Assembly: GCA_023434205.1 (NCBI GenBank)
Contig: JAEYTB010000152.1
Location: 1-6,499, forward strand
DNA length: 6,499 bases
Reading direction: 5' to 3'
Origin: Planctomycetota bacterium
GTDB taxonomy: Bacteria > Planctomycetota > Phycisphaerae > Phycisphaerales > UBA1924
Part shown: positions 1-6,109 of the stretch, piece after piece
Layout of the letters: every line of letters begins with the position of its first letter
Position numbering within the stretch: the first letter of the stretch is position 1
The notes under the pieces: model-generated
Seen by the model: the letters and a program-made list of their open reading frames with translations, nothing else
What the model was told of the DNA's origin: nothing
Database searches by the model: none
Position numbers and translations under genes: made by a program

Positions 1-837
1 AACGCCGGCTTCGCCGCCTCCAACACAAACGCCGTCTACCTCCCCCTCCCCATCGCCCCCGGCCCCGACCCCGCCGCCACCGACCTCAGCCTCAAGGCCA
101 CGCTCCTCGAGCTCATCCACCATCCCCGCCTCCACCTCCGCGGCGTGAGCGTCACGTTCCCCTTCAAAGAGTCCCTCGTCCGCCTCGCCGCACAAGAGGC
201 CTGGGGCATCGACCCCGACGCCCTCGCCATGGGCGCCGCCAACACCCTCACCATCTCCGAGCACGGCGCCGTCTCCCTCTCCAACACCGACGCCCCCGCA
301 ACCCAATCCTGCCTCGAATCCGCCCTCGGAACCCTCGCCGGCAGGCACATCGCCATCCTCGGCGCGGGCGGCGTCTCCAGCGCCGCCGCCCACGCCGCGG
401 CACGCGCGGGGGCCCGCATCAGCATCTACGCCCGCCAGCCCGACCAGGCAGAAGCGCTCGCCGCCCGCGTCCACGCCCACGTCCCCACCGCCCAGGCCGC
501 GGCCGCCAACTGGCAAGCTGTTCCGTCTATAGCGGCCGACGCCATCGTCAACGGCACCCCCGTCGGCATGACCGGTGGCCCCGCCCCCGGGGAATCGCCG
601 ATACCAGACCTGTCCCGCCTGGGCCCCGAGACGGTCGTCATGGACACCGTCTACAGCCCCGTCGAGACGCCGCTCCTCAAGGCGGCACGTGCCGCGGGAC
701 TTGCAACCATCGACGGGGTCAGCCTGTTCACCCGGCAGGCCGCGGCACAGTTCGAGCGCTGGACCGGCTCACCGCCGGAGCCGGGCCTGTTCGAGCGTCT
801 GGTGCGAGAGCGGCTGCGAACGCAGGAAGAGCCATGA
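1..837 (+). CDS. aroE: Shikimate dehydrogenase (NADP+), 5'-truncated by window edge
   Basis: The enzyme reduces 3-dehydroshikimate to shikimate in the cytoplasmic chorismate pathway. The reading frame is open from base 1, so the start lies upstream; a GTG at 145 falls inside the substrate domain and is not a credible start. In the visible 278 residues, the substrate domain has NAGFAASNTNAVY (1-13), SVTFPFKE with the catalytic Lys56, GAANT (78-82) and NTD with the catalytic Asp97. The nucleotide domain has the glycine loop GAGGVS (121-126), VNGTPVGM (183-190), DTVYSP (215-220) and the closing DGVSLFTRQAAAQF (238-251) with Gln246. About 20 residues of the SDH domain, including the shikimate-binding SxS motif, are missing. 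Ser where E. coli has Asn in the NVTxPxKE motif resembles plant and planctomycete bifunctional DHQ dehydratase-SDH enzymes, so an AroD domain may precede it; this is inference. The stop overlaps the next start (ATGA). Confidence 0.94.
   Translation, partial: NAGFAASNTNAVYLPLPIAPGPDPAATDLSLKATLLELIHHPRLHLRGVSVTFPFKESLVRLAAQEAWGIDPDALAMGAANTLTISEHGAVSLSNTDAPATQSCLESALGTLAGRHIAILGAGGVSSAAAHAAARAGARISIYARQPDQAEALAARVHAHVPTAQAAAANWQAVPSIAADAIVNGTPVGMTGGPAPGESPIPDLSRLGPETVVMDTVYSPVETPLLKAARAAGLATIDGVSLFTRQAAAQFERWTGSPPEPGLFERLVRERLRTQEEP
824..831 (+). promoter_or_regulatory. Ribosome binding site for the small membrane protein
   Basis: AGGAAGAG lies just before the ATG at 834 and inside the last codons of aroE. 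It is the clearest Shine-Dalgarno site among the plus-strand genes and supports the ATG at 834 as the true start, allowing reinitiation at the ATGA overlap. Confidence 0.6.
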
Positions 838-1232
838 CCACCCTTCCCACCAACCTCCAGGAACCCGCCCAGCCCGCACGCCTGCACGCGCTCTACCCCA
901 ACATCTACTGCTGGTTCCTGCTCTTCTCCTCCCTCGACATCATGCTCACGCACACCATCCTGGGCCGCTTCGGGGCCTTCGGCGGGCGCGAGCTCAACAG
1001 CATCGCCGACTACATCATCAAGGCCGCCGGCCTCTGGGGCGCCATCGGCCTCAAGTTCATCACCTGCGTCATCGCCCTCGCCATCGTCGAGTACATCGGC
1101 CGGCGGCGACCCGCCCTGGGCCAACGACTGGCCAAGCTCATGCTCGCCCTGAGCATGTTCCCCGTAGCGTGGGAACTCCTGATCCTGGCCTGGTTTGCGT
1201 TCACGCCCCACGATGTGACGCCCGCCCACTGA
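834..1232 (+). CDS. Small three-helix membrane protein, DUF5658-like
   Basis: This 132-residue protein of unknown function has a soluble N-terminal stretch (1-22) and three likely membrane helices, about 24-43, 64-88 and 101-123, with a basic GRRR patch (89-92) between the second and third. Asp35 and Thr39 in the first helix, a RELN sequence (52-55) in the first loop and Lys74 in the second helix give a D-x3-T / E-x-N / K pattern. That pattern resembles small membrane proteins grouped as DUF5658; the match is from memory and moderate. The start is well supported by a good Shine-Dalgarno site, and the gene overlaps aroE by ATGA and ends 19 bases before lpxA, so the three are probably co-transcribed. 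Its position before lpxA could suggest an envelope role, but nothing in the protein proves it. There is no signal peptide cleavage site. Confidence 0.78.
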   Translation: MTTLPTNLQEPAQPARLHALYPNIYCWFLLFSSLDIMLTHTILGRFGAFGGRELNSIADYIIKAAGLWGAIGLKFITCVIALAIVEYIGRRRPALGQRLAKLMLALSMFPVAWELLILAWFAFTPHDVTPAH

Positions 1233-1251
1233 GCCGGTACGATTGGGGCCC

Positions 1252-2130
1252 ATGCCCACAGTCGTGCACCCCACCGCGGTCGTTGGCCCCGAAGTTCAGC
1301 TCGGCGACGGCTGCCACATCGGCCCTTTCTGCGTCCTCACCGGCCGCGTCCGCCTCGCCGAGAACGTCCGCCTCATCTCGCACGTCCACATCCAAGGCCC
1401 GGTGGAAGTGGGGGCCAACACCCGCATCCACCCCTTCGCCTCCATCGGCTTCACCCCCCAGGACGTGAAGTGGAAGGACGACCACGCCACCGCAGGCGTC
1501 CGCATCGGCAGCGACACCCAGATCCGCGAGAACGTCACCCTCCACGCCGCGAGCAAGCCCGATGTGCCCACCTCCGTCGGCGACCGCTGCTTCGTCATGG
1601 TGGGCTCGCACCTGGGCCACGATGCCAAAATCGGCAACGACGTCGTCCTCGTCAACAACGTCCTGCTCGCCGGCCACTCCGAGGTCGGCGACAAGGCCAC
1701 GCTCGGCGGCGCCGCCGCCGTCCACCAGTTCTGCCGCGTCGGCCGCATGGCCTTCATCTCCGGCATGACCGCCGTCGCCATGGACGTGCCCCCCTTCTGC
1801 ATCTCCGCCGAACGCAACCACATCCACGGCATCAACCTCGTCGGCCTCCGCCGCAACGGCGTCCCCCGCGACCAGATCACCCTGGTCCGCCGCGCCTTCC
1901 GCAAGGCCCTCCGCCCCACCCTCCCCCGCAAAGAACAGATCGCCATCCTCGAGGACATCGGCCGCGAGTGCCCCCTCGTCACCGAGATGGCCGACTTCAT
2001 CCGCACCAGCAAGCGGTCGATCTCCGCCGGCACCGCCCGCCCCCCGCGCTCCCTCATCACCTGGCTCCACTACGCCCGCCGCGGCGAACACCTCCCCGGC
2101 CTCGAGGAAGCCACCCAGGAAGACCTCTAA
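1252..2130 (+). CDS. lpxA: Acyl-[ACP]-UDP-N-acetylglucosamine O-acyltransferase
   Basis: LpxA performs the first step of lipid A synthesis, moving a 3-hydroxyacyl chain from ACP to the 3-OH of UDP-GlcNAc in the cytoplasm. Residues 1-190 show the hexapeptide repeats of a left-handed beta-helix, starting VHPTAVVGPEVQLGDG. Family hallmarks are present: GFTPQDVKW (66-74), GHD with His123 at the catalytic position, LLAGH with His142, AAVHQF with His158, then DVPPF and GINLVGLRRNGV, followed by the helical C-terminal domain. At 292 residues it is somewhat longer than the roughly 260 of E. coli, mostly at the C-terminus, which ends in an acidic EEATQEDL tail. I chose the ATG at 1252, which gives the typical MPTVVHPTA start, over an in-frame TTG at 1243; only a weak GGGG precedes it. 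No lpxD, fabZ or lpxB is adjacent in this window. Confidence 0.97.
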   Translation: MPTVVHPTAVVGPEVQLGDGCHIGPFCVLTGRVRLAENVRLISHVHIQGPVEVGANTRIHPFASIGFTPQDVKWKDDHATAGVRIGSDTQIRENVTLHAASKPDVPTSVGDRCFVMVGSHLGHDAKIGNDVVLVNNVLLAGHSEVGDKATLGGAAAVHQFCRVGRMAFISGMTAVAMDVPPFCISAERNHIHGINLVGLRRNGVPRDQITLVRRAFRKALRPTLPRKEQIAILEDIGRECPLVTEMADFIRTSKRSISAGTARPPRSLITWLHYARRGEHLPGLEEATQEDL

Positions 2131-2137
2131 CGGGTGC

Positions 2138-2160
2138 CACGGCCCCGCCCTCGGGCCGTG
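2138..2160 (+). terminator. GC-rich hairpin between lpxA and the hydrolase gene
   Basis: CACGGCCC (2138-2145) pairs perfectly with GGGCCGTG (2153-2160) around a 7-base loop, 7 bases after the lpxA stop. No T-tract follows (CCTTCCGCC), so it is not a classic intrinsic terminator. It could attenuate, stabilise the upstream mRNA end, or be a Rho-independent terminator lacking a U-tract. The downstream gene starts at 2181 and may or may not need its own promoter. Confidence 0.45.
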
Positions 2161-2180
2161 CCTTCCGCCAGTGACCTGAC

Positions 2181-3065
2181 ATGCACGACGCACCCGACAC
2201 CCCCTGCGACGAGGCCTCGCTCTGTGTCCTGGCCAGCAGCAGCAAGGGCAACTGCTCCGCGCTCGTGCTCGGCCGCGACGAGTCCCGCCGCCTCATCCTC
2301 ATCGACGCAGGCCTCAGCCCCCGCCGCACCAAGGACCTCCTTGCGCAGCAGGGGATCGACCTGCCCGTCTCCGCCATCCTCTTCACCCACCTCGACCACG
2401 ACCACTTCCACCCCGGCTGGCCCGCCGCGCTCCCCGAGTCCGCCCACATCCACATCCACAAGCGCCACCGCAGCCGCGCCCAGCGCGCCGGCCTCCTCCA
2501 CACGCCCACCCGCGTCTTCGAGCACGACTTCACCCTGGGCCCGGGCGTCCATGTCCGCCCGCTCCTGATGTCCCACGACACACTCGGCGCCGCCGCGTTC
2601 CGCATCGACTTCGCCCACAGCGGCCGCAGCCTGGGCTACGCCACCGACCTCGGCCGCGCCACCCAGCGCCTCACCGACCACCTCCAGGGCGTGGACGTCC
2701 TCGCCATCGAGTCCAACTACTGCCCCACCCTGCAGGCCTACTCCGGCCGCCCCGAGTTCCTCCGCCGCCGCATCACCAACGGCAGCGGCCACCTCAGCAA
2801 CGAGCAGGCCGCCCAGGCCGTCCGCGACATCCAACCCCGCGAGCACGTCGTCCTTCTCCACCTCTCCCTCGACTGCAACCGCCCCGAACTCGCCGCGATG
2901 CACCACAGCCAGTCCCCCTGCAAAGTCACCACCGCCAGCTGGGAAAAGCCCACCGAGTGGCTCCCGCTCACCTGGCCCGCGGCGGCCCGCGCCGCCAACC
3001 CCGCCGCGCCCACCATCACCACCCGCCAGCCCACGCTCTTCGAAGCCCTGACCGGCAACCCCTGA
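2181..3065 (+). CDS. Metallo-beta-lactamase-fold hydrolase, YycJ/WalJ-like
   Basis: The protein has 294 residues. Features shared with the YycJ/WalJ (VicX) family, some members of which are DNA exonucleases, are: VLASSSKGNCSALVL (16-30), ILIDAGLS (39-46), the metal motif at THLDHDHF (69-76), MSHDT with His132, GYATDLG with Asp156, the AIESNY segment (175-180), GSGHLSNEQAA (201-211) and LLHLS with His227. The canonical HxHxDH reads His70-Leu-Asp72-His-Asp74-His75, so the second metal His is replaced by Asp, as in the HxDxDH variants of this superfamily. The C-terminal 50 residues are a Pro/Ala/Thr-rich extension. The ATG at 2181 starts directly before the conserved domain; no Shine-Dalgarno site is visible. 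Family membership is confident; substrate is not, and a role in DNA repair is only inferred by family. Confidence 0.92.
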   Translation: MHDAPDTPCDEASLCVLASSSKGNCSALVLGRDESRRLILIDAGLSPRRTKDLLAQQGIDLPVSAILFTHLDHDHFHPGWPAALPESAHIHIHKRHRSRAQRAGLLHTPTRVFEHDFTLGPGVHVRPLLMSHDTLGAAAFRIDFAHSGRSLGYATDLGRATQRLTDHLQGVDVLAIESNYCPTLQAYSGRPEFLRRRITNGSGHLSNEQAAQAVRDIQPREHVVLLHLSLDCNRPELAAMHHSQSPCKVTTASWEKPTEWLPLTWPAAARAANPAAPTITTRQPTLFEALTGNP

Positions 3066-3104
3066 ACATCCACCCGCGCCCCCACGCCGAACCCACCTCC
3101 GCGA

Positions 3105-3120
3105 CACGCCCCGCGGCGTG
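3105..3120. other. Short hairpin before rsfS
   Basis: CACGCC (3105-3110) pairs with GGCGTG (3115-3120) around the tetraloop CCGC, in the 79-base gap between the hydrolase stop and the rsfS start. There is no T-tract. In such GC-rich DNA a 6-base stem can arise by chance, so function is uncertain. Confidence 0.3.
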
Positions 3121-3144
3121 CCGCCCGGAGTTTCGACCTACCCT

Positions 3145-3573
3145 ATGACCCCGATGCCGACCCCGACCCCCACGCCGACCGCCGCCTCCGACGAAACGCT
3201 CGTCTTCGCCATCGAGGCCGCGCGCCTGGTCCGCGACGACAAGTGCGAGGACGTCACCCTCCTCGACGTCCGCGAACTCTCCCAGGTCACCGACTACATC
3301 ATCGTCGCCAGCGGCAGCAGCGACCGCCAGATGCACTCCGTCCTCCGCCACGTCGAGGAGCTGGGCAAGGGCCGCAACATGCCCAGCTTCCGCAGCAACG
3401 CCGATGACCGCAGCACCTGGCTCCTCATCGACTTCGTCGACGTCGTCGTCCACCTCTTCGAGCCCAACACCCGCGCCCACTACGACCTCGAAATGCTCTG
3501 GGGCGACGCCCCGCGCATCCAGTGGGAGCGGCCCGACCAGCTCCCCCGCGACCGCGCCGGCCTCAACGCCTGA
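3145..3573 (+). CDS. rsfS: Ribosomal silencing factor RsfS (Iojap family)
   Basis: RsfS binds ribosomal protein uL14 on the 50S subunit and blocks subunit joining, lowering translation in starvation. The 142-residue product carries the family signature throughout: DVTLLDVRELSQVTDYIIVASG (36-57), SSDRQ (58-62), STWLLIDFVDVVVHLF (90-105) and the closing YDLEMLWGDA (113-122). The chosen ATG at 3145 follows a distant GGAG (3127-3130, 14 bases away); an ATG at 3154 and a GTG at 3118 are in frame, but the GTG only adds a low-complexity stretch. Residues 5-12 are a Pro-Thr repeat that is not part of the conserved fold and probably forms a flexible tail. The conserved domain starts near residue 16, so length is typical for the family apart from this extension. 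It is the last gene of the plus-strand group and faces fusA tail to tail. Confidence 0.95.
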   Translation: MTPMPTPTPTPTAASDETLVFAIEAARLVRDDKCEDVTLLDVRELSQVTDYIIVASGSSDRQMHSVLRHVEELGKGRNMPSFRSNADDRSTWLLIDFVDVVVHLFEPNTRAHYDLEMLWGDAPRIQWERPDQLPRDRAGLNA

Positions 3574-3587
3574 GCCTCCCGGCGCAG

Positions 3588-3617
3588 AAAAAAAGCCCGG
3601 GCCAAGGGGCCCGGGCT
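3588..3617 (-). terminator. Intrinsic terminator of fusA
   Basis: AGCCCGGGCC (3594-3603) and GGCCCGGGCT (3608-3617) form a perfect 10-base stem with the loop AAGG. On the plus strand an A7 run (3588-3594) precedes the stem, so on the minus strand the hairpin is followed by a T-tract. It lies 26 bases after the fusA stop, as expected. On the plus strand the stem is followed by CATGGATC, with no T-tract, so it should work well only for fusA; it may still slow transcription arriving from rsfS. Confidence 0.92.
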
Positions 3618-3643
3618 CATGGATCACACTCGCTCGCGCGGGC

Positions 3644-5767
3644 TTACTTCTTCCCGCCCGCCTGCTCCGCCAGCACCGCATCCATCATGCTCTTGGGCAT
3701 CTGGCGGTACTCCAGGAACTCCATCGTCGAGCTCGCCCGGCCCTGCGACATGCCGCGCAGGCTCGTCGTATACCCGAACATCTCGCTCAGCGGAACCTCG
3801 CACGTCACCAGCTTCACCACGCCGCGGTCTTCCGTGTCGATGATCATCCCGCGACGGCTGTTCATGTCCGCCGTGACGTTGCCCAGGTAGTCGTTGGGCA
3901 CCGTCACCACCACCTTCATGATCGGCTCCAGCAGCGCCGGCCCGCACTTCTCCGTGGCCTCCATCACCGCCAGCCGCGCCGCCTGCTCGAACGCCACCTG
4001 CGACGAGTCCACCGCGTGGTAGCTCCCGTCCACGATCGTCACCTTCACGTTGATCATCGGGTACCCGAACTTCACGCCCGTCGTGCACGTGGTCCGCGCC
4101 CCGTCCATCGCCGGCTTGATGAACTCCTTCGGGATCGCGCCGCCGACGATCGCGCTCGTCACCGCGACGTTATCGTCAAAGTCGAGCTCCTCTTCCTTCG
4201 CCTGCTCCGCCGTGTACGGCTCCATGTTGATGATCACGTCGCCGAACTGCCCGCGACCGCCCGTCTGCTTCTTGAACAGCCCGCGCACATACTCGGCCTT
4301 CTTCGTGATCGTCTCGCGGTAGCTCACCCGGGGCTTGCCGACCGCCACGTTGATCTTCATGTCCCGGACCAGCTTGGTCCGGATGATGTCCAGGTGCAGC
4401 TCGCCCATCCCCGAGATGATGGTCTGCCCCGTCTCCTCGTCGAAGTTGCTCCGGAAGCTCGGGTCCTCGCGACGGATCACGCCCAGCGCTTCGGACAGCC
4501 GCCGCTTGTCGTCGCTCGTCTTGGGCTCGATCGACATGCTGATCACCGGCTCGGGGAAGAACATCCGCTCCAGCATGATCGGCTGGTCCGCGTCGCACAG
4601 CGTGTCGCCCGTGTAGCTGTCCTTGATGCCCACCACCGCCACGATGTTCCCCGCCGTGACCTCCTCCAGCGGGATGCGGTTGTTCGCGTGCATCTCGAAG
4701 ATCCGGCTCGCGTTCTCCTTCTTCCCGTTGCCCGGGTTGAGGAGCCGCGTGCCCTTGCTCAGCGTCCCGCTGTACACCCGGATGTACGTCAGGTCGCCGT
4801 GCTGATCGCTCACCACCTTGAACACCAGCGCCGAGAAGGGGGCCTTCTCATCGTGGGGGCGGCTCATCTTGACTTCCTTGTCCCGCGGATCGCTCCCCTC
4901 CACCGGCGGCTTCTCGTTCGGGCTCGGCAGGTAATCAATCACCGCGTCCAGCAGCATCTGCACGCCGATGTTCCGCAGCGCCGCCCCGCACAGAACCGGG
5001 TAGCACGCCCGCGTGATCGTCCCCTTGCGGATCGCCTTCTTGATCTCCGGCACCGTCGGCTCCTGGCCCTCCAGGTACTTGTGCATCAGATCGTCGTCCA
5101 GCTCGCTGGCCTTCTCGATCATGATGTGCCGCCACTTCTCCGCGTACTCCTTCAGGTCCGCGGGCACTTCCTTCTCGATCACCGTCTCGCCCTTGTCGCC
5201 CTCGAAGTAGTACGCCTTCATCGTCAGCAGGTCGATGATCCCCTTGAACTCGTGCCCCACCCCGATCGGGCACTGGATCGGCAGCCCGTTCGCACCCAGC
5301 CGCGTCTTGATCGTCTCGTACGAGAAGTCAAAGTTCGCGCCGATCTTGTCCATCTTGTTGATGAAGCACATCCGCGGCACCTTGTACCGGTCCGCCTGAC
5401 GCCACACCGTCTCGGACTGCGCCTCCACGCCCTCCTTGCCGTCGAACACCGCGCACGCCCCGTCCAGAACGCGCAGCGACCGCTCCACCTCGATCGTGAA
5501 GTCCACGTGCCCCGGCGTGTCGATCAGGTTGATCTTGTAGTCGATCCCCGCGTGCGTCCACGGGCACGTCGTCGCCGCCGACTGGATCGTGATCCCGCGC
5601 TCCTGCTCATCCTGCAGGAAGTCCATCGTCGCCGTGCCCTCGTGCACCTCGCCGATCTTGTAGTTCTTCCCCGTGTAGTACAGGATGCGCTCGGACACGG
5701 TGGTTTTGCCCGCGTCGATGTGGGCGCAGATGCCGATGTTGCGGATCTTCGTAAGGTCGGTTGCCAT
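3644..5767 (-). CDS. fusA: Translation elongation factor G
   Basis: EF-G is the GTPase that drives ribosomal translocation and, with ribosome recycling factor, splits post-termination ribosomes. The 707 residues cover all five domains. In the G domain: AHIDAGKT (15-22), RGIT (57-60), DTPGH (83-87) with the catalytic His87, and NKMD (137-140), then CGAAL in the G5 region. Domain II begins near APFSALVFK, domain III has GMGELHLDI, and domain IV has SYHAVDSS (582-589) with His584 at the tip that enters the decoding site. Domain V has EPIMKV, MNSRRG and MFGYTTSLRGMSQGRA. ATG at 5767 gives the usual short MATDLTKIRNIGI start and has AGGAAAG (5784-5778) upstream; an in-frame GTG at 5797 would add ten residues and is rejected. 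Leu and Val codons favour CTG and GTG, unlike the plus-strand genes. No rpsL, rpsG or tuf is adjacent. Confidence 0.99.
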   Translation of the reverse strand: MATDLTKIRNIGICAHIDAGKTTVSERILYYTGKNYKIGEVHEGTATMDFLQDEQERGITIQSAATTCPWTHAGIDYKINLIDTPGHVDFTIEVERSLRVLDGACAVFDGKEGVEAQSETVWRQADRYKVPRMCFINKMDKIGANFDFSYETIKTRLGANGLPIQCPIGVGHEFKGIIDLLTMKAYYFEGDKGETVIEKEVPADLKEYAEKWRHIMIEKASELDDDLMHKYLEGQEPTVPEIKKAIRKGTITRACYPVLCGAALRNIGVQMLLDAVIDYLPSPNEKPPVEGSDPRDKEVKMSRPHDEKAPFSALVFKVVSDQHGDLTYIRVYSGTLSKGTRLLNPGNGKKENASRIFEMHANNRIPLEEVTAGNIVAVVGIKDSYTGDTLCDADQPIMLERMFFPEPVISMSIEPKTSDDKRRLSEALGVIRREDPSFRSNFDEETGQTIISGMGELHLDIIRTKLVRDMKINVAVGKPRVSYRETITKKAEYVRGLFKKQTGGRGQFGDVIINMEPYTAEQAKEEELDFDDNVAVTSAIVGGAIPKEFIKPAMDGARTTCTTGVKFGYPMINVKVTIVDGSYHAVDSSQVAFEQAARLAVMEATEKCGPALLEPIMKVVVTVPNDYLGNVTADMNSRRGMIIDTEDRGVVKLVTCEVPLSEMFGYTTSLRGMSQGRASSTMEFLEYRQMPKSMMDAVLAEQAGGKK

Positions 5768-5795
5768 AAGGTCGCTGCTTTCCTGAATGCGGCTC

Positions 5796-5820
5796 ACCGG
5801 GGCCCCCTGTGGGCTCCGGT
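5796..5820 (-). promoter_or_regulatory. Stem-loop close to the fusA ribosome binding site
   Basis: On the minus strand ACCGGAGCCC (5820-5811) pairs with GGGCCCCGGT (5805-5796) around a 5-base loop, with nine of ten pairs and one A-C mismatch. It ends 11 bases before the AGGAAAG site and 28 bases before the fusA ATG, a position from which it could affect ribosome loading. No U-tract follows, so it is not an ordinary terminator. Confidence 0.5.
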
Positions 5821-5840
5821 CATGTGCTGGTGACTCGGAC

Positions 5841-5875
5841 CGCCGCCGGCCTGTGCTCAGGCCCTCTCCGCGGCG
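5841..5875 (-). promoter_or_regulatory. Two-part stem-loop in the fusA leader
   Basis: On the minus strand CGCCGC (5875-5870) pairs with GCGGCG (5846-5841), and inside it GGCCT (5863-5859) pairs with AGGCC (5852-5848) around the loop GAGCAC. A six-base bulge on one side and one base on the other separate the two helices. The bulged shape is more specific than a plain GC hairpin, but no RNA family is recognised. Confidence 0.4.
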
Positions 5876-5933
5876 TACGTTGTGCTGGGTTAGGTCGGGC
5901 GCAAAAGCGCGGCCGCGTCACGGCCGCGTGAGG

Positions 5934-6035
5934 TCAAACCGGCTCGATCTCTTCTTCCTCTTCCATATCGCCCAATCCGATCGTCGAACACCCCGACTGC
6001 TGACCGCCCCAACTGCTGACCGCACGGAGGCTCAA
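5934..6035 (-). CDS. Possible short leader peptide, 33 residues, ends MEEEEEIEPV
   Basis: A minus-strand frame from a TTG at 6035 to a TGA ending at 5934 would encode 33 residues, including a GCSTIGLGD segment and the acidic end MEEEEEIEPV. AAGGGAAGG (6050-6042) sits six bases before the TTG and could serve as a ribosome binding site. The only ATG in the frame, at 5966, would give just the last ten residues. Against it: third-position GC is clearly lower than in the neighbouring genes, the start codon is rare, and a 16-base tandem repeat (not a multiple of three) lies within it. The frame is not recognised as any known protein. It could be a leader peptide regulating fusA, a conserved tiny protein, or chance. 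Confidence 0.25.
   Translation of the reverse strand: MSLRAVSSWGGQQSGCSTIGLGDMEEEEEIEPV
5992..6023. repeat. 16-base tandem repeat, two copies
   Basis: CCCGACTGCTGACCGC (5992-6007) is followed immediately by CCCAACTGCTGACCGC (6008-6023), with 15 of 16 bases identical. The 16-base period is about one and a half helical turns. It may be a recent slippage duplication or a pair of direct-repeat protein binding sites upstream of fusA. Confidence 0.75.
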
Positions 6036-6081
6036 AACAAGCCTTCCCTTGCGTCCCTTGGGGTCTGCTGAGGGGAGGGGA

Positions 6082-6109
6082 ATGGTAACGGCCAAACCCC
6101 TGATATCAA
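6082..6109 (-). promoter_or_regulatory. Candidate sigma70-type promoter for fusA
   Basis: On the minus strand TTGATA (6109-6104, five of six to TTGACA) is separated by 16 bases from TACCAT (6087-6082, four of six to TATAAT). It begins just after the stop of the upstream gene and would give a leader of about 300 bases. The -10 box is weak and planctomycete promoters are poorly defined, so this is tentative. Confidence 0.25.

Noticed and set aside
575..1468. A 297-codon plus-strand frame overlapping aroE, the membrane protein and lpxA
   Set aside because: It crosses three better-supported genes in another frame, and its product is Arg/Pro/Ser-rich without domains.
1201..2193. A 330-codon minus-strand frame across lpxA
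   Set aside because: It is the reverse of lpxA; its Gly/Ala/Asp/Val-rich product is typical of antisense translation of C-ending codons.
2127..3107. A 326-codon minus-strand frame across the hydrolase gene
   Set aside because: It is Gly/Ala/Val-rich low complexity with no motif, and the plus strand encodes a clear metallo-beta-lactamase fold.
3118..3144. GTG start for rsfS at 3118
   Set aside because: The GTG is at the end of a hairpin, lacks a ribosome site, and adds nine residues not found in the family.
5768..5797. GTG start for fusA at 5797
   Set aside because: It would add ten non-conserved residues; the ATG at 5767 has a nearby AGGAAAG and gives the standard EF-G N-terminus.
3404..5833. 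An 809-codon open frame on the plus strand across fusA
   Set aside because: It lies antisense to an unmistakable EF-G gene, and its product is Arg/His/Leu-rich with no recognisable domain. Long antisense frames are expected in DNA with such high third-position GC.
5899..5937. TTGACC at 5937-5932 as a -35 box of a fusA promoter
   Set aside because: At 16-18 bases downstream there are only GC-rich hexamers, with nothing like a -10 box.
5787..6071. A 94-codon plus-strand frame in the fusA upstream region
   Set aside because: The Arg-rich product has no recognisable motif and no good ribosome site, and the frame is antisense to the likely fusA leader. I treat it as chance.
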